The position numbers were made by a program, and so were the translations under genes. From Candidatus Neomicrothrix sp. (GTDB taxonomy: Bacteria > Actinomycetota > Acidimicrobiia > Acidimicrobiales > Aldehydirespiratoraceae), in the NCBI GenBank assembly GCA_017852795.1, contig JAFMKU010000007.1, positions 21,567 through 64,873 on the forward strand: a stretch of 43,307 bases of DNA, read 5' to 3'. Below the pieces are notes generated by a model. It was given only the letters and a program-made list of their open reading frames with translations. It was not told where the DNA came from and searched no databases. Positions within the stretch are counted from its first letter, which is position 1, and each line of letters opens with the position of its first letter. Positions 14,804 to 23,093 of the stretch are shown piece by piece.

Positions 14804-15217
14804 CTACTGCTGACAGTCGACGCAGCAACCGCGGTAGACGATCTCGGCGGTGCTGATCGACATCCCATGACGGTCGTGCTCGCCGAGCACGGGAGCGGTT
14901 TCGCCATGAGCCACATCAAATACCTGACCACAGCCTTCACACACGAGGTGATGGTGAGCGGGTTGCACGTTTGGGTCGTAACGCTTGCTTCGACCATCGA
15001 GCTGGAGTTCTCGGACCTCACCGAGATCGCTGAACTGCTGCAGCGTCGAATACACCGTCGCCCGTGAAACCTCAGGCAGGATCGCTTCGGCCCGTTCCAG
15101 AACTTCATCAGCGGTCAGGTGCATGTTCTCACCGGTGAGTACCTCTGCGACAACGCGCCGCTGTGCGGTAAGCCGGTAACCCCGTGATTTGAGGCGTTCG
15201 AGCAAGGTGGGATACAT
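14804..15217 (-). CDS. Fur-family regulator (Fur/PerR type)
   Basis: This 137-residue Fur-superfamily repressor has the winged helix YRLTAQRRVVAEVL and VSRATVYSTLQQF, followed by the metal-binding dimerisation domain. That contains AHHHLVCEGCG (His88-90, Cys93, Cys96) and the C-terminal CCVDC (Cys132, Cys135). The two CxxC pairs form the structural zinc site. ATG 15217 is preceded by TTGTCA-17-TACACT ending seven bases before it, so initiation is leaderless. It is divergent from rubrerythrin, CCG protein and DUF3501, which suggests a peroxide-sensing (PerR-like) role. Metal preference cannot be read from the sequence. Confidence 0.9.
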   Translation of the reverse strand: MYPTLLERLKSRGYRLTAQRRVVAEVLTGENMHLTADEVLERAEAILPEVSRATVYSTLQQFSDLGEVRELQLDGRSKRYDPNVQPAHHHLVCEGCGQVFDVAHGETAPVLGEHDRHGMSISTAEIVYRGCCVDCQQ

Positions 15218-15224
15218 GCCTACA

Positions 15225-15253
15225 AGTGTATGGCTAAATCCAACCTTTGACAA
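15225..15253 (-). promoter_or_regulatory. Promoter of the Fur-family regulator
   Basis: Minus-strand TTGTCA (15253-15248), 17-base spacer, TACACT (15230-15225), then seven bases to the ATG. The spacer contains TTGGATTTAGCCA, which resembles the palindrome at the rubrerythrin promoter, so autoregulation is plausible. Confidence 0.6.
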
Positions 15254-15279
15254 CAACCAAACTTTTTCTCTGTACGAGT

Positions 15280-15307
15280 TTGGACTTTATCCAAGTTTCG
15301 CTAGAGT
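15280..15307 (+). promoter_or_regulatory. Rubrerythrin promoter with an overlapping palindromic operator
   Basis: TTGGAC (15280-15285), a 16-base spacer and TAGAGT (15302-15307) form a promoter. A palindrome TTGGA-CTTTA-TCCAA (15280-15294) covers its -35 and spacer, the position expected for a repressor site. An alternative -35 TTGACA lies at 15247-15252. The untranslated leader is about 60 bases and ends with a GAGGA Shine-Dalgarno. Confidence 0.5.
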
Positions 15308-15373
15308 CATCGGAGGCTTCACCGCCCGGTGGAGCTCCGAAACCCCAATCATCAAACTGAACGAGGAACCACC

Positions 15374-15790
15374 ATGGAACTCAATGGCAGCCAGACCCAC
15401 GGAAACCTGAAGGCAGCGTTCGCTGGCGAATCTCAGGCCAACCGTCGCTACCTGTACTTCGCGAAGATCGCCGACGTCGAGGGCTACCCCGAGGTCGCCG
15501 GCAACTTCCGCGAGACCGCTGAAGGCGAGACCGGCCACGCTCACGGCCACCTCGACTACCTGCGTCCGGTTGGCGACCCCGCCACCGACTCCCCGATGGG
15601 CGACACCGCCGCCAACCTGAAGTCGGCGATCGCTGGCGAAACCCACGAGTACACCGAGATGTACCCGGGCATGGCCAAGACCGCTCGCGAAGAAGGCTTC
15701 GGCGAGATCGCTGACTGGTTCGAGACCCTGGCCAAGGCTGAGAAGAGCCACGCCGGTCGCTTCGAAGAAATGCTCGAATCGATTTCCTGA
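15374..15790 (+). CDS. Rubrerythrin-type ferritin-like diiron protein without a rubredoxin domain
   Basis: This 138-residue four-helix diiron protein starts at ATG 15374 behind GAGGA. It carries the rubrerythrin ligand pattern: Glu19 in [12 protein letters not shown], Glu52/His55 in AEGETGHAH, Glu89/Glu92 in [12 protein letters not shown], and Glu123/His126 in [10 protein letters not shown]. Full-length rubrerythrins add a C-terminal rubredoxin domain with two CxxC motifs; here the protein ends after the diiron domain. It should reduce hydrogen peroxide, taking electrons from another protein, plausibly the Fe-S protein encoded next. Codon choice is strongly skewed to C/G-ending codons, suggesting high expression. 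It is divergent from the Fur-type gene. Confidence 0.92.
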   Translation: MELNGSQTHGNLKAAFAGESQANRRYLYFAKIADVEGYPEVAGNFRETAEGETGHAHGHLDYLRPVGDPATDSPMGDTAANLKSAIAGETHEYTEMYPGMAKTAREEGFGEIADWFETLAKAEKSHAGRFEEMLESIS

Positions 15791-15837
15791 ACCTGTCCAC
15801 GCCCTAGCGGCAATTCTGATTGATCACCGAGGATCCC

Positions 15838-17214
15838 GTGTCTGAAACAAACGGCCCAATCTCCTACTCCCCCACAGATGGGTTGTCCTACGACCCCTCG
15901 GAACCCGTGTACTGGGACGGAGGTGCGCTCGCCAAGGAGATCGAGCGCACCTTCGAGATCTGTCACGGCTGTCGCATGTGCTTCAAGTACTGCGACAGCT
16001 TCCCGTCGCTGTTTTCGTTCATCGACGACAACCACGACGGCGACGTTCGTAACCTCACCGATGCCGAAACCGAACAGGTGATGGACGAATGTTTCCAATG
16101 CAAGCTCTGTGAAGTGCAGTGTCCGTACACCGTGCGAGACGAACACGAATACCAGCTGGACTTCCCGAAACTCGTGCACCGCTTCAAGGCGCAACGAACC
16201 AAAGAACGAGGCAAAGTCACGTTCCGAGACAAAGTTCTCGGCGATCCGGACCGGACCGCCAAAGCCGCTCGGGCCAGCCTCGGCACCGCCAACGTGTTGA
16301 ACTCCCGATCCAAACTGCACCGCACCTTCCTCGAAAAGACCATCGGGATCCATCCCGACAAAGAACTCCCGTCGTTCGCCCGTTCCACCTTCGAGAAATG
16401 GGCGAAACAGGAAGGCCTCATCGCCGACTCGCCTTCTGAAGGTGAAGCGGTGCTGTTCCAGACCTGCTACGTGCAGCACAACGAACCCGAAATCGGTCGC
16501 GACACCATCGAGGTGCTGCGAGCCAACCAGGTCGAAATCACCTGCGAAGCCGGACTCAACTGCTGCGGGATGCCCGCCTGGGAATCCGGCGACCTTGACA
16601 CCATGCGCAAGAAGGCGACCGCCAACCTCGACAAGCTGCTGCCTCACGTCGAAGCCGGCAAGAAGGTGTTGGCCATCAACCCGACCTGCTCGATGATGCT
16701 TCGTCAGGAATACCCGGAACTCGTCGATGAAGCCGACCGGGATCGGGCCCGCATCGTGGCCGACGCGGTCATGGACCCCGGCGAGTTCCTCTGGCAGATG
16801 CGCAACGAGGACCGATTCAACACTGATTTCAAGTCCACACCCGGAGCGGTCGCCTACCACGCCCCATGTCACCTTCGGGCGCAGGCCGTCGGTTTCAAAG
16901 GCCGGGATCTGCTGCGCAAAATCCCTGGAGTGACCCCTACCACCACCATGGAGTGCTGCGGCCACGACGGCACTTACGCCATGAAGACCGAAGGGTTCGA
17001 AGTTTCGGTTCGGATCGGCAAGAAAGCTTTTGATGGCATGAACGCCGCCCCCGACGCCGAAGTTTGGGCCACCGACTGCCCGCTCGCCGCAACCCAATTC
17101 GGCCAACACGCCGGACGCCGACCGATGCATCCCATGTCGGTACTGGCCCGGGCCTACCGGTCTGACGGTTTCCCCACAGCAATTGACCCCTCCAACCCCC
17201 CAGAGGAGACATGA
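15838..17214 (+). CDS. Iron-sulfur protein with two 4Fe-4S motifs and CCG domains (GlpC/HdrB-like)
   Basis: The product is 458 residues from GTG 15838, chosen for the GAGGA just upstream (a TTG at 15820 is possible). Two ferredoxin-type clusters open the protein: Cys42-x2-Cys45-x2-Cys48-x3-Cys52 and Cys85-x2-Cys88-x2-Cys91-x3-Cys95. Two cysteine-rich CCG modules follow, with [11 protein letters not shown]...[10 protein letters not shown] (Cys242-243) and [10 protein letters not shown]...[11 protein letters not shown]. Such proteins (GlpC, HdrB/HdrD, LutA) pass electrons between a redox partner and a substrate or quinone. Placement between rubrerythrin and DUF3501 suggests it feeds rubrerythrin, which is inference. 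Its stop lies one base before the DUF3501 start. Confidence 0.88.
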   Translation: MSETNGPISYSPTDGLSYDPSEPVYWDGGALAKEIERTFEICHGCRMCFKYCDSFPSLFSFIDDNHDGDVRNLTDAETEQVMDECFQCKLCEVQCPYTVRDEHEYQLDFPKLVHRFKAQRTKERGKVTFRDKVLGDPDRTAKAARASLGTANVLNSRSKLHRTFLEKTIGIHPDKELPSFARSTFEKWAKQEGLIADSPSEGEAVLFQTCYVQHNEPEIGRDTIEVLRANQVEITCEAGLNCCGMPAWESGDLDTMRKKATANLDKLLPHVEAGKKVLAINPTCSMMLRQEYPELVDEADRDRARIVADAVMDPGEFLWQMRNEDRFNTDFKSTPGAVAYHAPCHLRAQAVGFKGRDLLRKIPGVTPTTTMECCGHDGTYAMKTEGFEVSVRIGKKAFDGMNAAPDAEVWATDCPLAATQFGQHAGRRPMHPMSVLARAYRSDGFPTAIDPSNPPEET

Positions 17215-17215
17215 C

Positions 17216-17770
17216 ATGAACCGACTCATCCAACGATCCGACGTCGTTGACTACCAAACCTACGAAGACGGACGGACCGATGTCCGGGCCCGAATTCTTG
17301 AAATCAAACGGGTTCGACGTATCCACCTCGGTGAGAACCTGACGTTTCTGTTCGAAAATCGCGAAACCCTCACCTATCAGGTGCAGGAAATCATGCGAGC
17401 CGAGCGGATCGCTCGAGAGTCGGCAATCGTCGAAGAGATCGAAACCTACAATCGGATGCTGGGCGAAACCGGCGAACTTGGTTGTGCGCTGCTGATCGAG
17501 ATCCCTGACGAAGCCGACCGCAAACCACTCCTTCAGCAATGGCTTGGCCTTCAGGAACGGATCTATGTGCGTCTCGCCGACGGAAGCCGGGTGTACGCCA
17601 GCTTCGATCCGATGCAGGTCGGCACCGACCGGCTCTCCGCCGTGCAGTACCTCCGGTTTGCCTGTTCATCAGCCCCAGTTGCGATCGGCACCGACTTTCC
17701 GTCGCTTGATGGAGAAGTTGAACTGACCGACGAGCAGCAACAAGCGCTGGCCGCCGATCTACAAGCCTGA
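17216..17770 (+). CDS. DUF3501 family protein
   Basis: This 184-residue soluble protein matches the DUF3501 family. The diagnostic stretches are [38 protein letters not shown], and [20 protein letters not shown]. No catalytic motif or cofactor site is apparent. ATG 17216 follows the CCG-protein stop by one base, with GAGGAG upstream. DUF3501 genes are repeatedly found beside rubrerythrin and CCG-type Fe-S proteins (established neighbourhood), so a structural or electron-transfer accessory role is inferred. A 44-base gap leads to the convergent SDR gene. Confidence 0.85.
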   Translation: MNRLIQRSDVVDYQTYEDGRTDVRARILEIKRVRRIHLGENLTFLFENRETLTYQVQEIMRAERIARESAIVEEIETYNRMLGETGELGCALLIEIPDEADRKPLLQQWLGLQERIYVRLADGSRVYASFDPMQVGTDRLSAVQYLRFACSSAPVAIGTDFPSLDGEVELTDEQQQALAADLQA

Positions 17771-17814
17771 ACCGGGTTCGCCCTAATCGATCGCGATCGG
17801 GTCGCGCCGGCCGC

Positions 17815-18582
17815 TCAGCGGGCGGTGTACCCGGCGTCGACGTGGACGATTTCGCCGGTGATGTAACTGGCGGCGTCGGAAGCCAAAAACACCACCACCC
17901 GGGCGATTTCTTCGGGTTCAGCCAGCCGTTTCATGGGGATCGTGGCATCGGCGAGAGCTTGGAGGTCTGCGTCGCTCGGTGGCGCGGCCCGTTCCGCGGA
18001 CAGCATCGGAGTGCGGACCTCACCGGGAGCAACCGCGTTCACTCGGATGCCCTGCTCGACATGATCGAGAGCCAAGGCCCGAGTGAGTTGATGCACCGCG
18101 CCTTTGGACACGCAGTAGGCGGTAGAACCCGCCGAACCCACGCCACCCCAGATCGAACCGAAGTTGACGATGGCACCCGAACCGGCGGCGGTCATGTGGC
18201 GAAGCGCGGCTCGGCAGCAGAAAAACATGCCGTCAACGTTGACTCCCATCACCCGCTGCCAGTCAGCGTCGGAAGTGGCCAGCGAATTGGCGCGGTGGAT
18301 GGTTCCCGCCGCAGTGACCAGCACATCGATTCGTCCATATTCGGCCACGGCCCCGTCGATCGCTGCGTCGCAGTAGCCGGAGTCGCTCACGTCACCGGTC
18401 TCGGTGCGCACCGACGGTGCCCCCACCTCACGACATTGCCCGGCCACCGTGTCCAGACCATCAGGGTTGCGATCCAGCAACACCAGTGTGGCTCCGGCTT
18501 CGGCCAGAAGTCGGGCGGTTGCCGCTCCCATCCCTGAAGCCGCGCCGGTCACCACCGCGACCTGTCCGCTGAAATCGGTCAT
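17815..18582 (-). CDS. Short-chain dehydrogenase/reductase
   Basis: The 255-residue classical SDR has the cofactor motif TGAASGMG near residue 12-19, an Asp at the end of β2 (LLDRNPDG) indicating NAD preference, and NAG-type VTAAGTI. The catalytic Ser (NFGSIWGGVG) and YCVSK motif (Tyr, Lys) are in place, followed by the VAPGEVRTPM segment. The ending, ASYITGEIVHVDAGYTAR, is typical of 3-oxoacyl-ACP-reductase-like members. Substrate is unknown. The start overlaps the preceding SDR stop as ATGA, so the two are translationally coupled. Confidence 0.9.
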   Translation of the reverse strand: MTDFSGQVAVVTGAASGMGAATARLLAEAGATLVLLDRNPDGLDTVAGQCREVGAPSVRTETGDVSDSGYCDAAIDGAVAEYGRIDVLVTAAGTIHRANSLATSDADWQRVMGVNVDGMFFCCRAALRHMTAAGSGAIVNFGSIWGGVGSAGSTAYCVSKGAVHQLTRALALDHVEQGIRVNAVAPGEVRTPMLSAERAAPPSDADLQALADATIPMKRLAEPEEIARVVVFLASDAASYITGEIVHVDAGYTAR

Positions 18583-19349
18583 GCGATGTCTTCTCCTTCG
18601 GGGATCACCGTGTCAAACGACATCCCGCCGTAGGTCTGCTCGGTGGGTTGCAGTTCGATCCGGTTGATGTTGACGTGAGCCGGAACCTGCACCGCGTAAT
18701 GGATGGCGTCGGCCAGTTCTTCGGCGGTGATTTCCTGCACCCCGGAATCTTTCGACGCTGCTCGGCGTTGCGGGTCGCTGATCGCCACATCGTAAAACTC
18801 GGTGGCGACCCGACCCGGACAAATCTCGGTGACTCGCACCCCGGTCCCTCGAAGTTCGATCCGTAGGTTCATCGAGAACCGGTTCACTGCTGCTTTCGAC
18901 GCACCGTAGGTAGCCGAAGACAACGGGTAAAGCCCTGCCATCGACCCGATGTTGACGATGTGGCCGCAACGCCGTTCGATCATCGGTGGAAGAAACGCCA
19001 TAGTCATCACCATCAACGCGGTCACGTTGGTTTCGATCGTGCGGGTGATGTCGCTAAGCGACCCGGTGGCCAACGGTGCATCCATCCGGCCCAGGCCAGC
19101 GTTGTTGACCAGCACATCGATCGGCCCGAGCTCGCCCGCCAGCGCCACCACCCCGTCGGTGTCGGTGACGTCCAAGACATGGGTTGCGCAACCGGTGGCC
19201 GCCGACAACCCGGCGAGCCGTTCAGCCCGGCGGGCTACCGCATGCACTTCGAAACCTTCGGCGACGAAACGATGCACGGCAGCAGCGCCGATCCCGCTGG
19301 AAGCGCCGGTGACCACCATTCGGCGGGTGTGTGAATCAGAACCGGTCAT
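18579..19349 (-). CDS. Short-chain dehydrogenase/reductase (second paralogue)
   Basis: The 256-residue SDR starts at ATG 19349. The Rossmann motif is TGASSGIG, followed by VARRAERL, where Arg-Arg suggests NADP. VNNAGLG, NIGSMAGLYPLS with the catalytic Ser, and YGASKAAV (Tyr/Lys) complete the active site. PGRVATEFYD and the tail VQVPAHVNINRIELQPTEQTYG are characteristic of the YdfG-like NADP-dependent group, which oxidises serine/3-hydroxy acids. The true substrate is unknown. It lies between an HD-domain gene (7-base gap) and the other SDR (4-base overlap), indicating one operon. Confidence 0.9.
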   Translation of the reverse strand: MTGSDSHTRRMVVTGASSGIGAAAVHRFVAEGFEVHAVARRAERLAGLSAATGCATHVLDVTDTDGVVALAGELGPIDVLVNNAGLGRMDAPLATGSLSDITRTIETNVTALMVMTMAFLPPMIERRCGHIVNIGSMAGLYPLSSATYGASKAAVNRFSMNLRIELRGTGVRVTEICPGRVATEFYDVAISDPQRRAASKDSGVQEITAEELADAIHYAVQVPAHVNINRIELQPTEQTYGGMSFDTVIPEGEDIA

Positions 19350-19356
19350 GTTCGGT

Positions 19357-19920
19357 TCAGAACCGGGCCTGCGCGGTGATTTCACGGATCAACGGCTCGA
19401 AATGTTCCAGCGGAAACGTTTCTGCTTGCGGGTCGAACGCCTGCTGATCCCAGTCGTCGGTGAACTGTTCACATAGGGCAAACCAGCTTTCGTCCCGGAA
19501 CTGGTCGCGTAGATCGGTGGGGGCACCGAAATGCTGGTAGTAGTGCCGTCCTTGGAAATCTTGATGATTGAGGATCGTCCGGTACACATCGTCTCGCACG
19601 TACGGCTTGATCATCTCGGCCGAGATCGCACCGTGGTTTGGTACCGAAATGGCCTTGCCTACATCGTGCATCAACGACGCGAACACCATTTCGGGATCGG
19701 CCCCGGCTTTCTCGGCCATGGTTGCCGTCTGCAAGCAGTGGGTGAGTTGATCGGTGATGAAACCGTCGGAGATGTCGGCCAGCGATTCGAGCAGCATCAG
19801 AAGCCGGTCAGCGACCCGGCCCTGGTTGGCGCGGGTTCGTTCACCGATGACCTGCCACTGCTGCTCAGTCGATTCGTCCATTCGTGTGAAACTGTCCGGG
19901 TTTGCGTCGGTGATCGCCAT
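19357..19920 (-). CDS. HD-domain protein, possibly a PhnZ/MIOX-like diiron oxygenase
   Basis: The product is 187 residues from ATG 19920, preceded by AGGAGCGGAG. It has the HD metal ligands His61 (THCLQTATMAEKAGAD), His85-Asp86 (SLMHDVGK), His96 (PNHGAIS), His119 (LNHQDF) and Asp158 (DDWDQQAFDP). The extra histidines and the late WD are the pattern of mixed-valence diiron oxygenases such as PhnZ and myo-inositol oxygenase, rather than plain HD phosphohydrolases. Function is not assured. It heads an operon with two SDRs, and an FAD amine oxidoreductase is divergent, so an oxidative catabolic unit is plausible. Confidence 0.82.
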   Translation of the reverse strand: MAITDANPDSFTRMDESTEQQWQVIGERTRANQGRVADRLLMLLESLADISDGFITDQLTHCLQTATMAEKAGADPEMVFASLMHDVGKAISVPNHGAISAEMIKPYVRDDVYRTILNHQDFQGRHYYQHFGAPTDLRDQFRDESWFALCEQFTDDWDQQAFDPQAETFPLEHFEPLIREITAQARF

Positions 19921-20035
19921 ACTCCGCTCCTGTTCGTTGTGTCGCCCTTCGACAAAGACGGTCGACCGCAGATGACCACGTTCATCCACGACAGGGATCG
20001 TAGCCAACCAACTTCGTTCGACCGTAACTACCCTC

Positions 20036-20041
20036 TAGTCT
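20036..20041 (+). promoter_or_regulatory. Predicted -10 box of the FAD oxidoreductase gene
   Basis: TAGTCT ends six bases (CCGGTC) before the ATG at 20048. TTCGTT at 20013-20018 gives a 17-base spacer. Leaderless initiation is predicted. Confidence 0.45.
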
Positions 20042-20047
20042 CCGGTC

Positions 20048-21220
20048 ATGGAGCGCTGCGACGTACTGGTCATCGGGGGTGGGATCGCGGGTGTTTCGGC
20101 TGCGGCTCGGCTTGCCGACGCCGGGTTGGCGACCGTTTTGGTCGAGGCCGAAGCGACGTTGGCGTACCACACGACCGGACGGTCCGCCGCTCAGTATTTG
20201 GAGAACTACGGCAACGACACGGTGCGCCGACTGACAATCGCGACCCGGCCGTTTCTCGACCGTCCTCCCGCTGATCTCGCTGACGGTCCCCTGCTTGGCC
20301 TTCGACCCCTGCTCAAAGCCGGTCGAGCTGAACGGGTTGAGGCGTTACGAAACGAAGTTTCCCACGCCCAGAAGCTGGTGCCATCAACCGAGTTTGTGGA
20401 CGGTGATCAAGCCCGGGAGATCCTTCCGATCTTGGCCGATGACATCGCCGGTGGACTGTACGAACCCCATTCTCAAGACATCGACGTTGCTGGGCTCCAT
20501 CAGGCCTATGTTCGCTGGTTCCGTAAGGCAGGCGGGGTCATTCATGTGTCGGCACCGGTTCGAGACCTGACCCGCTCGGCGACGACTTGGACGGTCACTG
20601 CGGGGTCGGTGCAGTTCCAGGCGCAAACGGTGGTCAACGCGGCTGGAGCGTGGGGTGATCGGTTAGCGGTGATGGCGGGAGCCAAGCCGGTGGGGTTGCA
20701 TCCGCTGCGACGAACGATCGCGATTGCGGCAATCCCCGAGCATTACCCGGCCGCCGACGTGGCCCGGTGGCCCCTGACCTCGTTCGAACCCGCGGCCGGT
20801 CCGATGGTCGGCTATTGCAAACCCGAACCCGGAGGGTTGATGGTGTCTCCCGCCGACGAGACCCCGTCCGAACCCTGCGATGCCCGACCTGAAGAAATCG
20901 ACGTGGCCCGAGGGTTAGCGAGCCTCGCCGATTTCACCACACTCGACGCGCGCCATGTGCGTTCGACGTGGGCGGGGCTGCGAACGTTCACCTCTGACCG
21001 GACGCCGATCAGTGACTTCGACCCGACACTCGACGGGTTTTTCTGGCTGGTTGGTCAAGGCGGATACGGGATCCACACCTCCGATGCTCTAGCCCAGATC
21101 GCTTGCACACGAATCACCGGATCGGCTTGGCCAGACCATCTGCACCAGTTGGGGCTCACTCCAGATGACGTTGCGTCGGGCCGACCCGAACTTGACGGGG
21201 CGTTGATCGAAGGCCATTGA
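20048..21220 (+). CDS. FAD-dependent amine/amino-acid oxidoreductase (DAO family)
   Basis: The 390-residue flavoprotein has an N-terminal dinucleotide fold: VLVIGGGIAGVSAAARLADAG ending in VEAEATLAYHTTGRSAAQYL, where the Glu binds the adenosine ribose. TVVNAAGAWGDRLAVMAG in the middle and GFFWLVGQGGYGIHTSDALA near the end are the remaining FAD-binding signatures of DadA/glycine-oxidase-like enzymes. Substrates would be D- or N-methyl amino acids or related amines; the exact one cannot be told. It is divergent from the HD-SDR-SDR operon, with 127 bases between starts, and converges with the SLH gene. Confidence 0.9.
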   Translation: MERCDVLVIGGGIAGVSAAARLADAGLATVLVEAEATLAYHTTGRSAAQYLENYGNDTVRRLTIATRPFLDRPPADLADGPLLGLRPLLKAGRAERVEALRNEVSHAQKLVPSTEFVDGDQAREILPILADDIAGGLYEPHSQDIDVAGLHQAYVRWFRKAGGVIHVSAPVRDLTRSATTWTVTAGSVQFQAQTVVNAAGAWGDRLAVMAGAKPVGLHPLRRTIAIAAIPEHYPAADVARWPLTSFEPAAGPMVGYCKPEPGGLMVSPADETPSEPCDARPEEIDVARGLASLADFTTLDARHVRSTWAGLRTFTSDRTPISDFDPTLDGFFWLVGQGGYGIHTSDALAQIACTRITGSAWPDHLHQLGLTPDDVASGRPELDGALIEGH

Positions 21221-21235
21221 CCGGTGGCCGGACGG

Positions 21236-22084
21236 TTAACCGTTTTCTTCGCAGGCTCGCCCGTTGCGGTCCCCATCGAGGCGCGCCACATCGCCGTAGC
21301 GGGCGGAGTAACGATCGAACCACACCTGCGCCGCGAGTTGGCTTGCGAAATCTGAACAGTTCTTGACGTCGCCCGGATTGGCCAACTCTCGTGGTGGTTC
21401 GATCTGCCGGCATGGAGTTTCGGTCGGGTCGATCACGACCGGTGGTCGGCCCTGGTAACGCCACAAGAAGGTTGCGATCTCGCCTCGGGTTACCGGTTCG
21501 GTGGGTGAATAGGTGATTTCTGACGTTCCCGTGGTGATGCGTTCGGAGGCGAGTCAGGACACTGCGTCCTGTTGCCAGTCAATGTCGACATCAACGAACG
21601 GATGGGCGGGGGCTGCGGGTGGCCGGCCAGCCATGCGCCACAGCAACGCCGCGAACTGCCCGCGCGACACCGGGTCGGTTGGCGAGAATGTCGTGCCGGT
21701 GGTGCCGGTGGTGATGCCTTGGGCAAACAGCCAGGACACTGCGTCCTGTTGCCAGTCAGTATCGACGTCAACGAACGGATGGGCGGGGGCTACGGGACGG
21801 CCACTGATCCGCCACAGAAACGCCGCGGCCTGTCCCCGGGTTACTGGTCGCTGAGGGGAAAAACATCCGGGGGCGGTGCCGTCAGTAAACCCGCCGTCAA
21901 CCATCCACTGCACCCCCCTGTCGTAGTGCTGACCGTGTTCGACGTCGCCGAAACCAGCAACCGCCCCGGCCGGCAACGACGGGAAAAATAGCCCTAACCC
22001 CGTTGCCATCACCGCAACGAGAACCCTTTGTTGATACGCCCGAAGCCCACGGCCCCGGTGCGTTGTGCGACGCAAACACGTCAT
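21236..22084 (-). pseudogene. Secreted SLH-repeat/excalibur protein interrupted by one in-frame TGA
   Basis: ATG 22084 follows GGAGG by eight bases. Signal peptide at residues 1-41 (basic, then VLVAVMATGLGLFFPSLPAGA). Three S-layer-homology-like repeats follow: about 45-96, 104-155 and 163-215, each with FxDVxxxxWQQDAVSW, GITTG, FSPTxPVxRGQ and LWR. In the third repeat the codon for the conserved Trp is TGA (21556-21554, codon 177) instead of TGG. The frame then continues with LASERITTGTSEITYSP and intact repeat residues to a C-terminal excalibur-like calcium motif (DGDRNGRACEE) and a TAA stop. Restored length is 282 residues. The protein would bind the cell wall. The lesion is a recent nonsense change or a base error. 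Confidence 0.85.
21555..21792 (-). repeat. 177-bp tandem coding repeat within the SLH gene
   Basis: A stretch of about 60 bases beginning caggacactgcgtcctgttg at 21555 recurs at 21732 with only a few substitutions. The period is 177 bases (59 codons) and corresponds to SLH repeats 2 and 3. Near identity at DNA level indicates recent duplication or gene conversion. Confidence 0.8.
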
Positions 22085-22278
22085 TGTTGAACCTCCGGTA
22101 GTCACACCTGTGCAGGTCCTGCTCTGTGCCGAGCAGGTGTTGTACCGGGGAAGCTAAAGCAACCCTAACGTCGGCCTGGCAGGTTGCGTCGGGCTTTGTG
22201 TGCTTGTCCCCCACGAAAGCCTCTTCCCCCTGACGGGTGCAGCCGGATTGATCAGTTGCGCCCGGCAGGGACGCGGGC

Positions 22279-22284
22279 GAGACT
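22279..22284 (+). promoter_or_regulatory. Possible -10 box of the HAD gene
   Basis: GAGACT ends six bases before the GTG at 22291. The match is weak but the spacing is that of the other leaderless starts. The rest of the 206-base gap 22085-22290 shows no gene. Confidence 0.3.
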
Positions 22285-22290
22285 TCCGAC

Positions 22291-23004
22291 GTGAAACTTC
22301 GAGACTTCTCCACCTTGACCTTCGACTGCTACGGGACCCTCATCGACTGGGAGTCAGGCATCATCGAAGGGCTTGGCCCGCTCTTGGACCGGGCTGATGG
22401 CGTCGACCGAGATCACGCGCTTCAAGCCCACGCCTTTCACGAATCCGAACAACAGGCGCTCACCCCGACCCGCCCGTACCGGGAGGTGCTGGCGGTGGTG
22501 TACCGGCGGCTCGCCGAAGAATGGGCCGTGGACGCTTCATGGGATGACTGCCTCGCCTACGGCAACTCGGTAGAGCGATGGCCTGCTTTTCCCGACTCGG
22601 CCGAGGCGCTTGGGTACCTTCGTGAGCATTACCGGCTGGTGATCTTGAGCAACGTGGACAATGCCAGCTTCACGGCCAGCAACCGCAAACTCGGCGTAAC
22701 GTTCGACGCCATCTACACCGCCGAAGACATCGGATCGTTCAAACCCAACCCGGCCAACTTTGCGTACCTCACCAGCCGACTGCAACGGCTAGGGGTCGCT
22801 AAGGCTGAAATCCTGCACACCGCCGAAAGTCTGTTTCACGACCATGTGCCAGCCCAAGACCACGGACTCGCCTCCTGCTGGATCCATCGGCGCCACGAAG
22901 TGTCCGGGTTCGGCGCAACCCGAGACCCTGGTGCCGTTCCCGAAGTTGCGTTCCGATTCACGTCCATGGCCGAACTGGCCGACGCTCACCGAGCCGAAAA
23001 CTAA
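22291..23004 (+). CDS. HAD-superfamily hydrolase, haloacid-dehalogenase type
   Basis: The 237-residue HAD protein has motif I TFDCYGTLIDWE (nucleophile Asp12 in DCYGT), motif II VILSNVDNASF (Ser/Asn) and motif III lysine in DIGSFKPNPANF. The acidic motif IV is weak: ILHTAESLFHDHVPAQDHG, where family members have an Asp cluster. The cap domain is helical (about 20-90), as in L-2-haloacid dehalogenases. Actual substrate is unknown. The GTG at 22291 has no Shine-Dalgarno. Downstream are an inverted repeat and a convergent tRNA gene. Confidence 0.87.
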   Translation: MKLRDFSTLTFDCYGTLIDWESGIIEGLGPLLDRADGVDRDHALQAHAFHESEQQALTPTRPYREVLAVVYRRLAEEWAVDASWDDCLAYGNSVERWPAFPDSAEALGYLREHYRLVILSNVDNASFTASNRKLGVTFDAIYTAEDIGSFKPNPANFAYLTSRLQRLGVAKAEILHTAESLFHDHVPAQDHGLASCWIHRRHEVSGFGATRDPGAVPEVAFRFTSMAELADAHRAEN

Positions 23005-23060
23005 GTCACAACAGCACGACCCGACAGCGGGCCACGGCGCCGCTACCGGCCCAAACCGGC

Positions 23061-23088
23061 GAGGATCCCCGCCGCAGCAGAGATCCTC
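23061..23088 (-). repeat. Inverted repeat just beyond tRNA-Pro, possible terminator or processing hairpin
   Basis: GAGGATC (23061-23067) and GATCCTC (23082-23088) are perfect inverted arms around a 14-base GC-rich loop. The repeat starts five bases past the tRNA 3' end on the minus strand, with no T-tract. It may serve both the tRNA and the convergent HAD gene. Confidence 0.4.
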
Positions 23089-23093
23089 AAGAG

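Noticed and set aside
15556-17229. Long minus-strand open frame (557 codons) across rubrerythrin, CCG protein and DUF3501
   Set aside because: It is antisense to clearly conserved genes and its translation is low-complexity, typical of high-GC shadow frames.
17788-17799. Palindrome cgatcgcgatcg between DUF3501 and the SDR gene
   Set aside because: It has no loop for a hairpin and lies between convergent gene ends. A short self-complementary string of this kind is not surprising at this base composition.
21554-21556. TGA in the SLH gene as a second selenocysteine codon
   Set aside because: The paralogous repeats have Trp (TGG), not Cys, at this position and no redox context exists, so a nonsense change or base error is more likely.
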